A DNA stretch of 6,619 nucleotides from the NCBI GenBank assembly GCA_900554605.1, contig USHU01000055.1, forward strand, positions 1-6,619, given 5' to 3'. Source of the stretch: an uncultured Actinomyces sp. GTDB taxonomy: Bacteria; Actinomycetota; Actinomycetes; Actinomycetales; Actinomycetaceae. The translations under genes were made by a program, and so were the position numbers. The notes under the pieces were generated by a model. It had not been told where the DNA came from and ran no database searches. It saw only the letters and a program-made list of their open reading frames with translations. This document shows, piece by piece, positions 1 to 5,949 of the stretch; positions within the stretch are counted from its first letter, which is position 1, and each line of letters opens with the position of its first letter.

Positions 1-920
1 ACCTTCACAGCGTCGACACCCGCATCGATCAAAGCCTGAGCGCCTTCGGTCGTTGCGACGTTGCCGCCAATGATCTGAACGCCATCAAAAGTCGGGTCCG
101 CCTTGATCTTGCGGATCATCTCCAATGCCAAAGCTGCGCCGCCGTTTGCGGTGTCAACTACCAAGACATCGACACCCGCATCACGAAGCGCACACGCACG
201 CTCCCAGGTATCTCCCCAGTAGCCCACTGCAGCGCCAACCATGAGGCGGCCGCGTTGATCCTTTGTCGCGTTCGGGTACTGCTCAGTCTTGACGAAGTCC
301 TTAACGGTAATCAGACCCGTCAGGCGCCCATCCTCATCGATAATCGGCAGCTTTTCAACGCGGTTCGTCGCAAGCAAAGCCTTCGCTTCTTCACGGCTAG
401 TTCCAACCTTTCCGGTTACCAGTCGTTCGCGAGGAGTCATGCAATCACGGACCTTCAAGGAAGCCCACTGATCGGTGGGAACGAAGCGTAGATCGCGGTT
501 GGTAATGATGCCGATGAGCTGCTGGTCATCATCCACGACGGGCAGGCCGGAGACACCATAGTGCCCGCACAGCTGATCCAGTTCTTCGATGGTCGCATCG
601 GGACCGATGGTCACGGGATCCTCGACCATTCCCGACTCGGAACGCTTCACCTGACGAACCTGGGAAGCCTGTTCTTCGATCGAAAGGTTGCGGTGCAGAA
701 TTCCGATACCACCTTGGCGGGCCATCGCAATCGCCATGCGCGCCTCGGTCACCGTATCCATCGCCGCAGAAAGCAGAGGAATACGCAGGCGGATCTTCTT
801 CGTCAGCTGAGCAGATGTATCAACCTCAGAGGGAACAACATCGGTCAGCTCGGGAAGAAGCAGAACGTCATCGTAGGTCAGTCCGGTCAAAGCAAAAGGA
901 TCATTGTGAATGTCTGCCAT
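1..920 (-). CDS. guaB: IMP dehydrogenase, N-terminal two thirds (cut by left edge)
   Basis: Cytosolic enzyme that oxidises IMP to XMP with NAD+, the committed step of guanine nucleotide synthesis. The 306 complete codons visible begin MADIHNDPFALTGLTYDDVL, the typical IMPDH N-terminus. The first barrel segment holds SAAMDTVTEARMAIAMA and GGIGILHRNLS. Two CBS domains are inserted at about residues 97-150 (ending GIITNRDL) and 157-215 (MTPRERLVTG to LITVKDF). The barrel then resumes with VDTANGGA at about 253, whose Asp is the expected NAD-contacting residue, and GGNVAT. The catalytic Cys loop and the flap lie beyond the window. The start is fixed by an in-frame TAG four codons upstream. No Shine-Dalgarno stands at normal distance; the nearest purine run, AAGAGG (complement of 935-940), is 14 bases away. 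A related GuaB paralogue such as GuaB3 is unlikely because both CBS domains are present. Confidence 0.97.
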   Translation of the reverse strand, partial: MADIHNDPFALTGLTYDDVLLLPELTDVVPSEVDTSAQLTKKIRLRIPLLSAAMDTVTEARMAIAMARQGGIGILHRNLSIEEQASQVRQVKRSESGMVEDPVTIGPDATIEELDQLCGHYGVSGLPVVDDDQQLIGIITNRDLRFVPTDQWASLKVRDCMTPRERLVTGKVGTSREEAKALLATNRVEKLPIIDEDGRLTGLITVKDFVKTEQYPNATKDQRGRLMVGAAVGYWGDTWERACALRDAGVDVLVVDTANGGAALALEMIRKIKADPTFDGVQIIGGNVATTEGAQALIDAGVDAVK

Positions 921-1012
921 GAACGAAGTCTAGGCCTCTTGAAGCCCCAGAGCATACTGCCGTCGACCGAAATACCACGAGGCGTGGCTAAGCTCACCAA
1001 TAATGAGCCGAA
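921..1012 (-). other. guaB upstream region / AGE-guaB gap
   Basis: This 92-base gap lies between the isomerase stop and the guaB start, both on the minus strand. It holds two small inverted repeats: GCTCA at 992-996 with TGAGC at 1004-1008 (7-base loop), and CCACG at 975-979 with CGTGG at 983-987 (3-base loop). Neither is followed by a T-run, so they are at best weak terminator or regulatory hairpins. I see no convincing -35/-10 pair or purine riboswitch here, so guaB could be read through from the isomerase gene or have a promoter I cannot recognise. Confidence 0.3.
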
Positions 1013-2296
1013 TTACTCCGCGAGTTGCTTGAGAGCCAAGGCAAAGCAGGGAGTGTTTCCGACCTGCGGGAGCAGGAGCATCTGGGCCACATGGTAAGCA
1101 TCCGCCTTGCCTTCCCACGTCGTACCAGACTCCACACCCGAGGCGTCCACTTCGTGAATCCAACGCCCCGTGGCCTCGCGAAGATAACGATCCGCCCAGT
1201 CGACCCACTGCGCATACAAAGAACTCAACTCAGCCACGCGGGAGGCATCCCCCGCTTCTTCATGAACTCGGCCGAGCACACACGCGCTATTAACGGCCTC
1301 GCACAAGACCCAGTGCATACGGGTATCAACGACCGCACGACCGTCCCAGTCGGTCGTGTAGACGAAACCACCGGCGCCATGGCGATCCCAACCATCGGCG
1401 CAGGAACGATTAAAGAGTTGTTCAGCGGCTTCAACCATCCAGTCATCGCGATCACCGAGGCCGATCAGTGCTGCGCGCGTATGAAGAATCAGACGCGCCC
1501 ACTCCATACCGTGCCCGGGGGTAGCCCCGTAAGGACGGAAAGGATCCGAAGGGCGATCCGCATTGTGCTCGGGGAGCATATTCCACTCAGCGTTGAAGTG
1601 CTCAGGAATGCGCCAGTGCAATTGCTCGGCCGTATCGGCCACGAAACGGCAAATTCCGCGAGCGCGGTCCAACCACAGGCGATCCCCCGTCGCATCGAAG
1701 GCGGCAAGATAGGCCTCGACGGTGTGCATATTGGCGTTCACGCCGTGGTAGTCCTCACTGATGGTGTAGTCACGGTTCCAGGCCTCGCGGACGCGTCCGA
1801 ACTCGGGTTCCCACCAGTGCTGGTCTTGGTCAGCCAACGCACGATCGAGCAGCTCTCGAGCTCCGGGACGTCCCAGAACAGTAGCGGCACTCGAAGACAG
1901 AATGACAAAGGCGTGCGCGTAGGCTTGCTTGAGGCCGCCATTTGCAGGTTCAATGACCTTCCAATGTGGGCCGTCTTCGCGTTCAACGATTTCAGTGACG
2001 AGGCCCGAGTACCATCCACCGTTCTCGCGGTCGTACATCGGGCCTTCTAAGAGGCAGCGAATTCCGTGGTCTACCAGAGGAATTGCCCAGTCGTAGCCCT
2101 TGAGTGCAGCCAGTGCAAAAACATAGGTCATGCGCCCCGTAATCCACAGTTCAACGGGCTTGGAAGGATCAACAGCACCATTGCGATCGAGGTATCCGAA
2201 TCCACAGTCAACGACGGATCCTGCTGCAAAATGAGCAAGTTCTTCGAATTCTTCGTCAAATGCCTCAATGAGCTGAGGATCTTCCCACGGGGTCAT
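1013..2296 (-). CDS. AGE-superfamily aldose-ketose isomerase, YihS-like (probable mannose isomerase)
   Basis: A 427-residue (alpha/alpha)6-barrel sugar isomerase/epimerase of the N-acylglucosamine 2-epimerase superfamily. It resembles E. coli YihS, which interconverts sulfoquinovose/sulfofructose and also mannose/fructose, in order along the whole length: SVVDCGFGYLD, LWITGRM (Arg55), VDHGI, GGWYS, NANMHTVEA (His191), EHFNAEWNMLP, TPGHGMEW (His262, Glu265), VYTTDWDG and TWEGKADAYH (His402). From my recall of YihS, Arg55 and the three His match its catalytic Arg55, His176, His248 and His383. An extra 13-15 residues around 102-121 distinguish it from YihS. The C-terminal pair reads WIHEVD and GKADAYH where YihS has WWQELD and GKQDIYH, which favours D-mannose isomerase over sulfosugar isomerase; this is inference. 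An AGAGGA ribosome site (complement of 2303-2308) stands 6 bases before the ATG. No sugar transporter or kinase is nearby to name the substrate. Confidence 0.88.
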   Translation of the reverse strand: MTPWEDPQLIEAFDEEFEELAHFAAGSVVDCGFGYLDRNGAVDPSKPVELWITGRMTYVFALAALKGYDWAIPLVDHGIRCLLEGPMYDRENGGWYSGLVTEIVEREDGPHWKVIEPANGGLKQAYAHAFVILSSSAATVLGRPGARELLDRALADQDQHWWEPEFGRVREAWNRDYTISEDYHGVNANMHTVEAYLAAFDATGDRLWLDRARGICRFVADTAEQLHWRIPEHFNAEWNMLPEHNADRPSDPFRPYGATPGHGMEWARLILHTRAALIGLGDRDDWMVEAAEQLFNRSCADGWDRHGAGGFVYTTDWDGRAVVDTRMHWVLCEAVNSACVLGRVHEEAGDASRVAELSSLYAQWVDWADRYLREATGRWIHEVDASGVESGTTWEGKADAYHVAQMLLLPQVGNTPCFALALKQLAE

Positions 2297-2373
2297 CTTT
2301 ATTCCTCTGCGTGTTGCCGCACCTGCGCGGCGTAATAGATACGCGTCTACGCTAACACGATCTTCAACGTGCA

Positions 2374-2384
2374 GTAACAGTTAC
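2374..2384. promoter_or_regulatory. 11-base palindrome GTAACAGTTAC upstream of the isomerase gene
   Basis: Perfect 5-1-5 inverted repeat (GTAAC, A, GTTAC) lying 78 bases upstream of the isomerase start codon, in the 132-base gap behind the MerR gene. Its position suits an operator for the isomerase gene. No family of regulator can be assigned from the sequence, and a palindrome this short could occur by chance. Confidence 0.25.
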
Positions 2385-2399
2385 GGGGCCAATTCCACT

Positions 2400-2421
2400 A
2401 AACCGGGCAAGTTCCCTGTTT
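2400..2421 (-). terminator. weak hairpin after the MerR gene
   Basis: On the minus strand AAACAGGG and CCCGGTTT form an 8-base stem with one internal mismatch and a 6-base loop (AACTTG), starting 7 bases after the MerR stop codon. No T-run follows, so termination would be inefficient and read-through into the isomerase gene is possible. Confidence 0.3.
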
Positions 2422-2428
2422 ATGGGGG

Positions 2429-3361
2429 TTACTTTGTGCGCGCTACGGTTCGAGCAAGCTTCGCTCCAAGCAACGCTAAAGTTTCTTCCACACACGCTGA
2501 AACGGTGCGAACACGCAACACATGATCATCCAGAACGCGCGGCGACTGGGAGCCAACCGCGATCACGTCAATTCCGTGGTTGTGCACTGCCGAGGCCACG
2601 AAGTTTTTACACTCTTCCCCTTGGCCCAAGGTAATAAGTGCAGCGACATTGGAATCAATATTCTCGACAAAGGCATCGAGCTTCTCTTTTCCGCCAACCC
2701 ATCCGCGGCTGCAGGCGCCCAAGACAACAACATTGGGCCCATACCAGCGAAGAGCAACTCCGATAACGTGAGCAGGAAGCAGGTGCGCACGGTCTCCCAA
2801 AATAATGATGCTGGGAGAGGAAGGGAACTTCGGTTCAGGGCGCTGCTCCGACATCGCACGCAGAACGTCATACATCGCCTGGGTTAAGAGCGATGAACCT
2901 GCAACACCGGGAATCTCCCCGTGATAGTCCGTTGCCATGACTTCGAAAGCAGGCTCAACTAAAAGCATCCACGTATGAAGCAGGCCTTTTTCACTGATGC
3001 TCGCCTCGATCAAGTGAACAAGCTTCTCGCGGTCTCCCGTGCGCGCGGCAGCAACCAATTCATCCGCTGTCCGCGGAGGGGCAACTTCTTCGAGATCTCC
3101 TCTGGACTGAGAAAGCACAATCGCAGCGGCATCTGAGGGAGTGACACCACTTTGAATGAGCTCGATCATGTGACTGAGTCGAGCAACATCTTCGGGAAGG
3201 TATCGCCGGTGACTACCCGCGGAACGCTCGCCCGGTCCCAGACCATAACGTCGTTCCCAGGTTCGAAGAGTCGAGGCAGAGACGCCAAGCTTGGAAGAAA
3301 CAGCAGTAACGGTCAGCGGTGCGTCATGAGCCGGGGGAAGCACAAGTTGTGCGCGGGGCAT
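2429..3361 (-). CDS. MerR-family regulator with degenerate cobalamin-binding-like C-terminus
   Basis: A 310-residue cytoplasmic transcription factor. Residues about 15-85 are a MerR winged helix-turn-helix, with the diagnostic TLRTWERRYGL (31-41) and HRRYLPEDVARL (51-62). Residues about 97-170 resemble the four-helix bundle, and 183-300 the Rossmann-like fold, of CarH/LitR-type B12 photoreceptor regulators. The ligand motifs are not intact: the bundle motif W-x9-EH reads Y146-x9-SS (156-157), and the E/DxH lower-ligand motif reads GDRAHLLPAHVIG (from 189), with the His one residue displaced. Canonical adenosylcobalamin binding is therefore doubtful. AGGAG (complement of 3368-3372) stands 6 bases before the ATG. 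It is divergent from whiB3 and upstream of the isomerase, so it may control either or itself; no target is proven. Confidence 0.88.
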   Translation of the reverse strand: MPRAQLVLPPAHDAPLTVTAVSSKLGVSASTLRTWERRYGLGPGERSAGSHRRYLPEDVARLSHMIELIQSGVTPSDAAAIVLSQSRGDLEEVAPPRTADELVAAARTGDREKLVHLIEASISEKGLLHTWMLLVEPAFEVMATDYHGEIPGVAGSSLLTQAMYDVLRAMSEQRPEPKFPSSPSIIILGDRAHLLPAHVIGVALRWYGPNVVVLGACSRGWVGGKEKLDAFVENIDSNVAALITLGQGEECKNFVASAVHNHGIDVIAVGSQSPRVLDDHVLRVRTVSACVEETLALLGAKLARTVARTK

Positions 3362-3705
3362 CGCCTTCTCCTGCCTTTCTGAAGGATACCTAAATGAATG
3401 CTACCTATTGATTGTCAGCTCTGAAGGTCGTCTTCGCCAATCGAGCGCTGAGATTTTGTCCGCTCACAGCTGAGCAAGAATATGTGACAGGCAACAAAAT
3501 TACGCTTTCAGCCTCCTTACAGCTGGCCGTTATATGCCGTAATAATGCGGTTTTTGCTGGAAGTTAAAGCATTTTCGGTTTCCTGTGAAACAACTATGAT
3601 TATGTGACAAGGGCTTGAATAACTCTTGCACAATTCGGTAGCCTTCATTCAGTCCTTCCTCAAGAGATCGTCTCTTGCCGGAAAGACCAATGAATGGAGG
3701 TACTC
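3362..3705. other. 344-base divergent intergenic region between merR-type gene and whiB3
   Basis: This AT-richer stretch carries the 5' leaders of both divergent genes. Visible elements: a repeated TATGTGACA(A/G)G at 3481-3491 and 3601-3611 in the same orientation, 120 bases apart; a small palindrome GCTCA-N4-TGAGC at 3462-3475; a possible whiB3 -10 box TATGAT at 3595-3600, whose -35 (TTTTCG, 3572-3577, spacing 17) is poor; and a short hairpin followed by five T at 3537-3555. On the minus strand a CTGACA (complement of 3414-3419) could be the -35 of the MerR gene, but no good -10 stands 16-18 bases on. No protein gene is supported here. Confidence 0.45.
3537..3555 (+). terminator. short hairpin plus T5 inside the whiB3 upstream region
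   Basis: CCGTA (3537-3541) and TGCGG (3546-3550) form a 5-base stem with one G-U pair and an ATAA loop, followed directly by TTTTT (3551-3555). An outer CAGC/GCTG pair (3520-3523 with 3556-3559) could extend it. It looks like a weak intrinsic terminator or attenuator, but the stem is short and may be fortuitous. Confidence 0.22.
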
Positions 3706-3999
3706 ATGTCTGACGTCTCCCGACTGCCCGGACCTTCGATTGATGCGTGGGAATGGCAGTACCAGGGCGCATGTCGCGACCTCGACACGGAACTTTTCTT
3801 CCACCCCGAGGGCGAACGAGGCTCTACTCGTCGCCGTCGTGCAGCTGGCGCTAAGGCCATTTGCGCAACCTGCCCCGTCATCGAGCAGTGCCGCGAATAT
3901 GCTCTGCGCGCTCAGGAGCCCTACGGAATCTGGGGCGGCATGACAGAAGAAGAACGACGCGAAGAAGTTCAGCGTCGTCGGATCCGCCGAGCATCCTGA
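3706..3999 (+). CDS. whiB3: WhiB-family Fe-S transcription factor, WhiB3/WhiD type
   Basis: A 97-residue regulator whose four cysteines bind a redox- and NO-sensitive [4Fe-4S] cluster; relatives act by binding region 4 of the principal sigma factor. Cys23, Cys53, Cys56 and Cys62 give C-X29-C-X2-C-X5-C, followed by the family turn GIWGG (74-78) and a basic tail (RRRIRR, 90-95). The N-terminal LPGP-(3)-W-W-Q motif, FFHPEGERG (about 32-40), CPVIEQC and EPYG match M. tuberculosis WhiB3 and Streptomyces WhiD rather than WhiB1, WhiB2 or WhiB7. The start is the ATG at 3706: GGAGG at 3696-3700 sits 5 bases upstream. An ATG at 3694 overlaps this ribosome site and would add only four residues. WhiB3 lies near groES/groEL and guaB in mycobacteria too, which supports orthology. 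It is followed by its own terminator, so it is probably monocistronic. Confidence 0.95.
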   Translation: MSDVSRLPGPSIDAWEWQYQGACRDLDTELFFHPEGERGSTRRRRAAGAKAICATCPVIEQCREYALRAQEPYGIWGGMTEEERREEVQRRRIRRAS

Positions 4000-4020
4000 C
4001 GCACTTCATACGTAAACAAC

Positions 4021-4053
4021 AAACTCGCTCGGGACGCTTTCCCGGGCGAGTTT
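4021..4053 (+). terminator. intrinsic terminator after whiB3
   Basis: AAACTCGCTCGGGA (4021-4034) pairs with TCCCGGGCGAGTTT (4040-4053) in a 14-base stem with one G-U pair and a 5-base loop (CGCTT), beginning 21 bases after the whiB3 stop. The flanking A and T runs form part of the stem, so it could work in both directions, but only plus-strand transcription reaches it here. Confidence 0.85.
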
Positions 4054-4089
4054 CCTATGCTCACAGGCTATTCGCCCTCACGGGCCCCA

Positions 4090-4095
4090 TACAAT
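4090..4095 (+). promoter_or_regulatory. candidate -10 box for the dsbA-ccdA unit
   Basis: TACAAT matches the TATAAT consensus at five of six positions and lies 41 bases upstream of the DsbA-like start, just past the whiB3 terminator. No recognisable -35 stands 16-18 bases upstream, so this is a tentative assignment based mainly on position. Confidence 0.4.
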
Positions 4096-4136
4096 ACACT
4101 GAACTCATCCCCATCAATTCAGGCGAAAGGTGACCA

Positions 4137-4931
4137 ATGACGACGCGCCAAGGCAGCAAACAACGAATCATCGCTATCGCTCTTCTCGCATGTGCTGTCG
4201 CACTCATTTGCGGTGCCGTGTGGTGGACCAACCGCCCCGCTACCCCCGCAGCAACTTCGTCGGCCTCGGCAATGCCCAGCGCAACTGCAATGCAGCAGTC
4301 ACCACAAGCGACGGTCGCGCCCACCGCGCAAAGTTCCTTCGCCCCCACGGTCACCGATGAGCAGGGACTCAGCATCATTCACGCCCAGCAACACCGTGAC
4401 CCCAGCGATGCTCGCGCGAAGGGAAGCGTTGACGCTCCCGTCGTCATGGTACTCTACTCGGATTTCTCGTGCCCCTACTGCACGCGCCTTGCCAAGCAGG
4501 TCGAACCTCAGCTTGAGGATTTGGTTGCAAACGGCACGCTCAGGATCGAGTGGCGCGACCTCGCACAGATCTCCCAGTCCTCTCCCCTTGCCGCTCAGGC
4601 AGGAATCGCAGCGGCCAATCAGGGGCGCTTCTGGGAATTTGTCGCAGCAGCGTACGGAGAAGCCGATCCCTCCGGACACCCCGAATACACGATGGATTCT
4701 TTGACCGCACTAGCCCAAAAGGCCGGCGTGAGTGACCTCGATAAGTTCCGTGCGGATACGACGGATGCGAATACCGCAGCCCAAGTCAAGCAGGCGCAGA
4801 ACGATGCCTACCAGATCGGGATTCAAGGCACCCCCTTCATGTTCATTGGCGATAGCTTCATTTCGGGCTACCGCGATGCTGACTACATCCGCGCAACCAT
4901 TGCGAACCAAGCCGAGCACCTCAAGAAGTGA
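4137..4931 (+). CDS. membrane-anchored DsbA-like thiol:disulfide oxidoreductase
   Basis: A 264-residue extracytoplasmic thioredoxin-fold protein of the DsbA/BdbD-like (Thioredoxin_4) type. It has a basic start (RQGSKQR), one hydrophobic anchor at about 11-30, an Ala/Thr/Ser/Pro linker at about 33-72, then the thioredoxin fold. The active site is CPYC (112-115) in YSDFSCPYC, after a beta strand (VVMVLY). The fold is interrupted by the helical domain usual for DsbA (about 146-225) and resumes at GIQGTPFMFIG, where Pro233 is the expected cis-proline. The anchor contains LLAC, an imperfect lipobox, so a lipoprotein is possible but a transmembrane anchor is likelier. AAAGG (4126-4130) stands 6 bases before the ATG. 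Its stop overlaps the ccdA start, so the two are translated together and CcdA is the likely redox partner. Whether it oxidises or reduces/isomerises substrates cannot be told from sequence. Confidence 0.93.
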   Translation: MTTRQGSKQRIIAIALLACAVALICGAVWWTNRPATPAATSSASAMPSATAMQQSPQATVAPTAQSSFAPTVTDEQGLSIIHAQQHRDPSDARAKGSVDAPVVMVLYSDFSCPYCTRLAKQVEPQLEDLVANGTLRIEWRDLAQISQSSPLAAQAGIAAANQGRFWEFVAAAYGEADPSGHPEYTMDSLTALAQKAGVSDLDKFRADTTDANTAAQVKQAQNDAYQIGIQGTPFMFIGDSFISGYRDADYIRATIANQAEHLKK

Positions 4932-5884
4932 ACCCTTTTATCGCCTTCTTAGGCGGAGTTTTGACGCTGTGTGCTCCATGCTCGGTCATGCTCCTGCCTG
5001 CGTTCTTTTCCTACGCATTTCGTTCTCCTAGTCAGCTCATCGCGCGCTGCGGGATCTTTTGGCTCGGTCTCATGACTCCGCTTATCCCGCTCGGCATTGC
5101 TCTATCTGGGGTCGTTGCGCTCATCCGCGAGCATGCCTCTTTGATCACCCACGTTGTTGCCTTCCTCGTGATCTGCGCGGGAATCATCACCATCGCGGCC
5201 CTCGACTTTCCAAAATTCCGCTTCGGTAGCCCGAGGCCTGCGCCCACGCGGCCGGGCACGAAACTTACCTTGAGCACGCCCACTGCAGCTGGCCAGCTCA
5301 GCACTCGCGAGGCCTCGACACCTCAAGTTTCTCTTTCCCCCGCCGGCGCACCCTCGGGAGAAAAGAGCACCCCCATCGCGGTTTATCTTCTGGGGATTAC
5401 CTACGGGATCGCGGGCGTCGGATGCGCGGGGCCCATTCTAGGAGCGGTTCTTGCGACCTCAGCACTGGGAGGCTCCCCGGTTTCTGGCGCAATTTCGATG
5501 GTCTTCTACTCGGCAGGAATGGCGTTTCCTTTGCTTGTTCTTGCACTGGTCTGGAGAAAAACCGCCGGCCGCGTTCAAGCAATTCTCCGCCCCAAACCGC
5601 TGCGATTTTTGGGCCGCGAAACAACATGGACCAATGTCATTTCGGGCTTGGTTTTAATCGCTCTGGGGCTGCTTCTCCTGCTCGTTGACCTCGGCAATCC
5701 TCTTGGCGGTCTCATCTCACTGGGAACCTTGTCAGGGTGGGAGGAAACGATCATCGCTACCTTTGGCGCGATCCCCTGGTGGGTCTTTGCAGCTGCTGGA
5801 GTATTGATTGTTGCTGCTATTTTCATGCTAATTCCCCGCAGGGAGTCCTCGAATCAACCCGGGACTTCTTCAGATAAAAAGTGA
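4928..5884 (+). CDS. ccdA: CcdA/DsbD-type transmembrane thiol electron carrier
   Basis: A 318-residue inner-membrane protein that in its family moves electrons from cytoplasmic thioredoxin to extracytoplasmic thiol proteins. The first membrane segment holds CAPCSVMLLP (Cys15, Cys18); the matching segment of the second half holds GVGCAGPILG (Cys166). One Cys from each half forms the redox pair in the family. About seven hydrophobic segments are visible: 4-26, 41-64, 70-93, 150-180, 183-207, 236-260 and 281-303. It is longer than the usual CcdA (about 200-250 residues) because of a Pro/Ser/Thr-rich hydrophilic linker at about 96-148 and a C-terminal extra segment with a polar tail. The start is GTG at 4928, overlapping the upstream stop as GTGA; the next in-frame ATG (codon 21) would remove the Cys motif. 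No strong ribosome site precedes it, which suits translational coupling. No cytochrome c maturation genes are adjacent, so the symbol names the family, not the pathway. Confidence 0.9.
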   Translation: MNPFIAFLGGVLTLCAPCSVMLLPAFFSYAFRSPSQLIARCGIFWLGLMTPLIPLGIALSGVVALIREHASLITHVVAFLVICAGIITIAALDFPKFRFGSPRPAPTRPGTKLTLSTPTAAGQLSTREASTPQVSLSPAGAPSGEKSTPIAVYLLGITYGIAGVGCAGPILGAVLATSALGGSPVSGAISMVFYSAGMAFPLLVLALVWRKTAGRVQAILRPKPLRFLGRETTWTNVISGLVLIALGLLLLLVDLGNPLGGLISLGTLSGWEETIIATFGAIPWWVFAAAGVLIVAAIFMLIPRRESSNQPGTSSDKK

Positions 5885-5913
5885 TGGGCCCGGACCTTAT
5901 TGTCCGGACCCAT
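5884..5913 (-). terminator. shared hairpin terminator between ccdA and groES
   Basis: ATGGGCCCGGAC (5884-5895) pairs with GTCCGGACCCAT (5902-5913) over 12 positions with one mismatch and a 6-base loop. Read on the minus strand, the stem is followed three bases later by TTTTT (complement of 5876-5880), a good intrinsic terminator for groES. Read on the plus strand the stem begins with the last base of the ccdA stop codon, but only CTTCAAC follows, so termination of ccdA would rely on the stem alone. A second inverted repeat, AGCGCTGA/TCAGCGCT (5922-5929 with 5950-5957), overlaps the groES stop. Confidence 0.85.
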
Positions 5914-5949
5914 CTTCAACAAGCGCTGAGCGCGCCTGTATCAAGATTT

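Noticed and set aside
255..1097. Plus-strand open frames of 78 and 178 codons opposite guaB
   Set aside because: They lie antisense to a clear IMP dehydrogenase, show no family motifs and run across the guaB start; they are shadow frames.
1025..2050. A 341-codon open frame on the plus strand opposite the isomerase gene
   Set aside because: It is a mirror of the isomerase reading frame, has no recognisable domain, and the minus-strand gene is full length with family motifs throughout.
3400..3520. AAGGAGG on the minus strand (complement of 3513-3519) followed by a 30-codon TTG-started frame
   Set aside because: The start lies 14 bases from the ribosome-like site, no ATG or GTG is nearby, and the peptide shows no signal or family features.
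3559..3580. GGAA...GTT resembling an ECF (SigH-type) promoter upstream of whiB3
   Set aside because: The spacing between the elements is about 15 bases, too short for the usual GGAAT-N18/19-GTT arrangement.
4180..4212. Lipoprotein signal (LLAC) in the DsbA-like anchor
   Set aside because: The -2 position is Leu, the hydrophobic stretch before the Cys is short, and hydrophobicity continues well beyond it, so an uncleaved anchor fits better.
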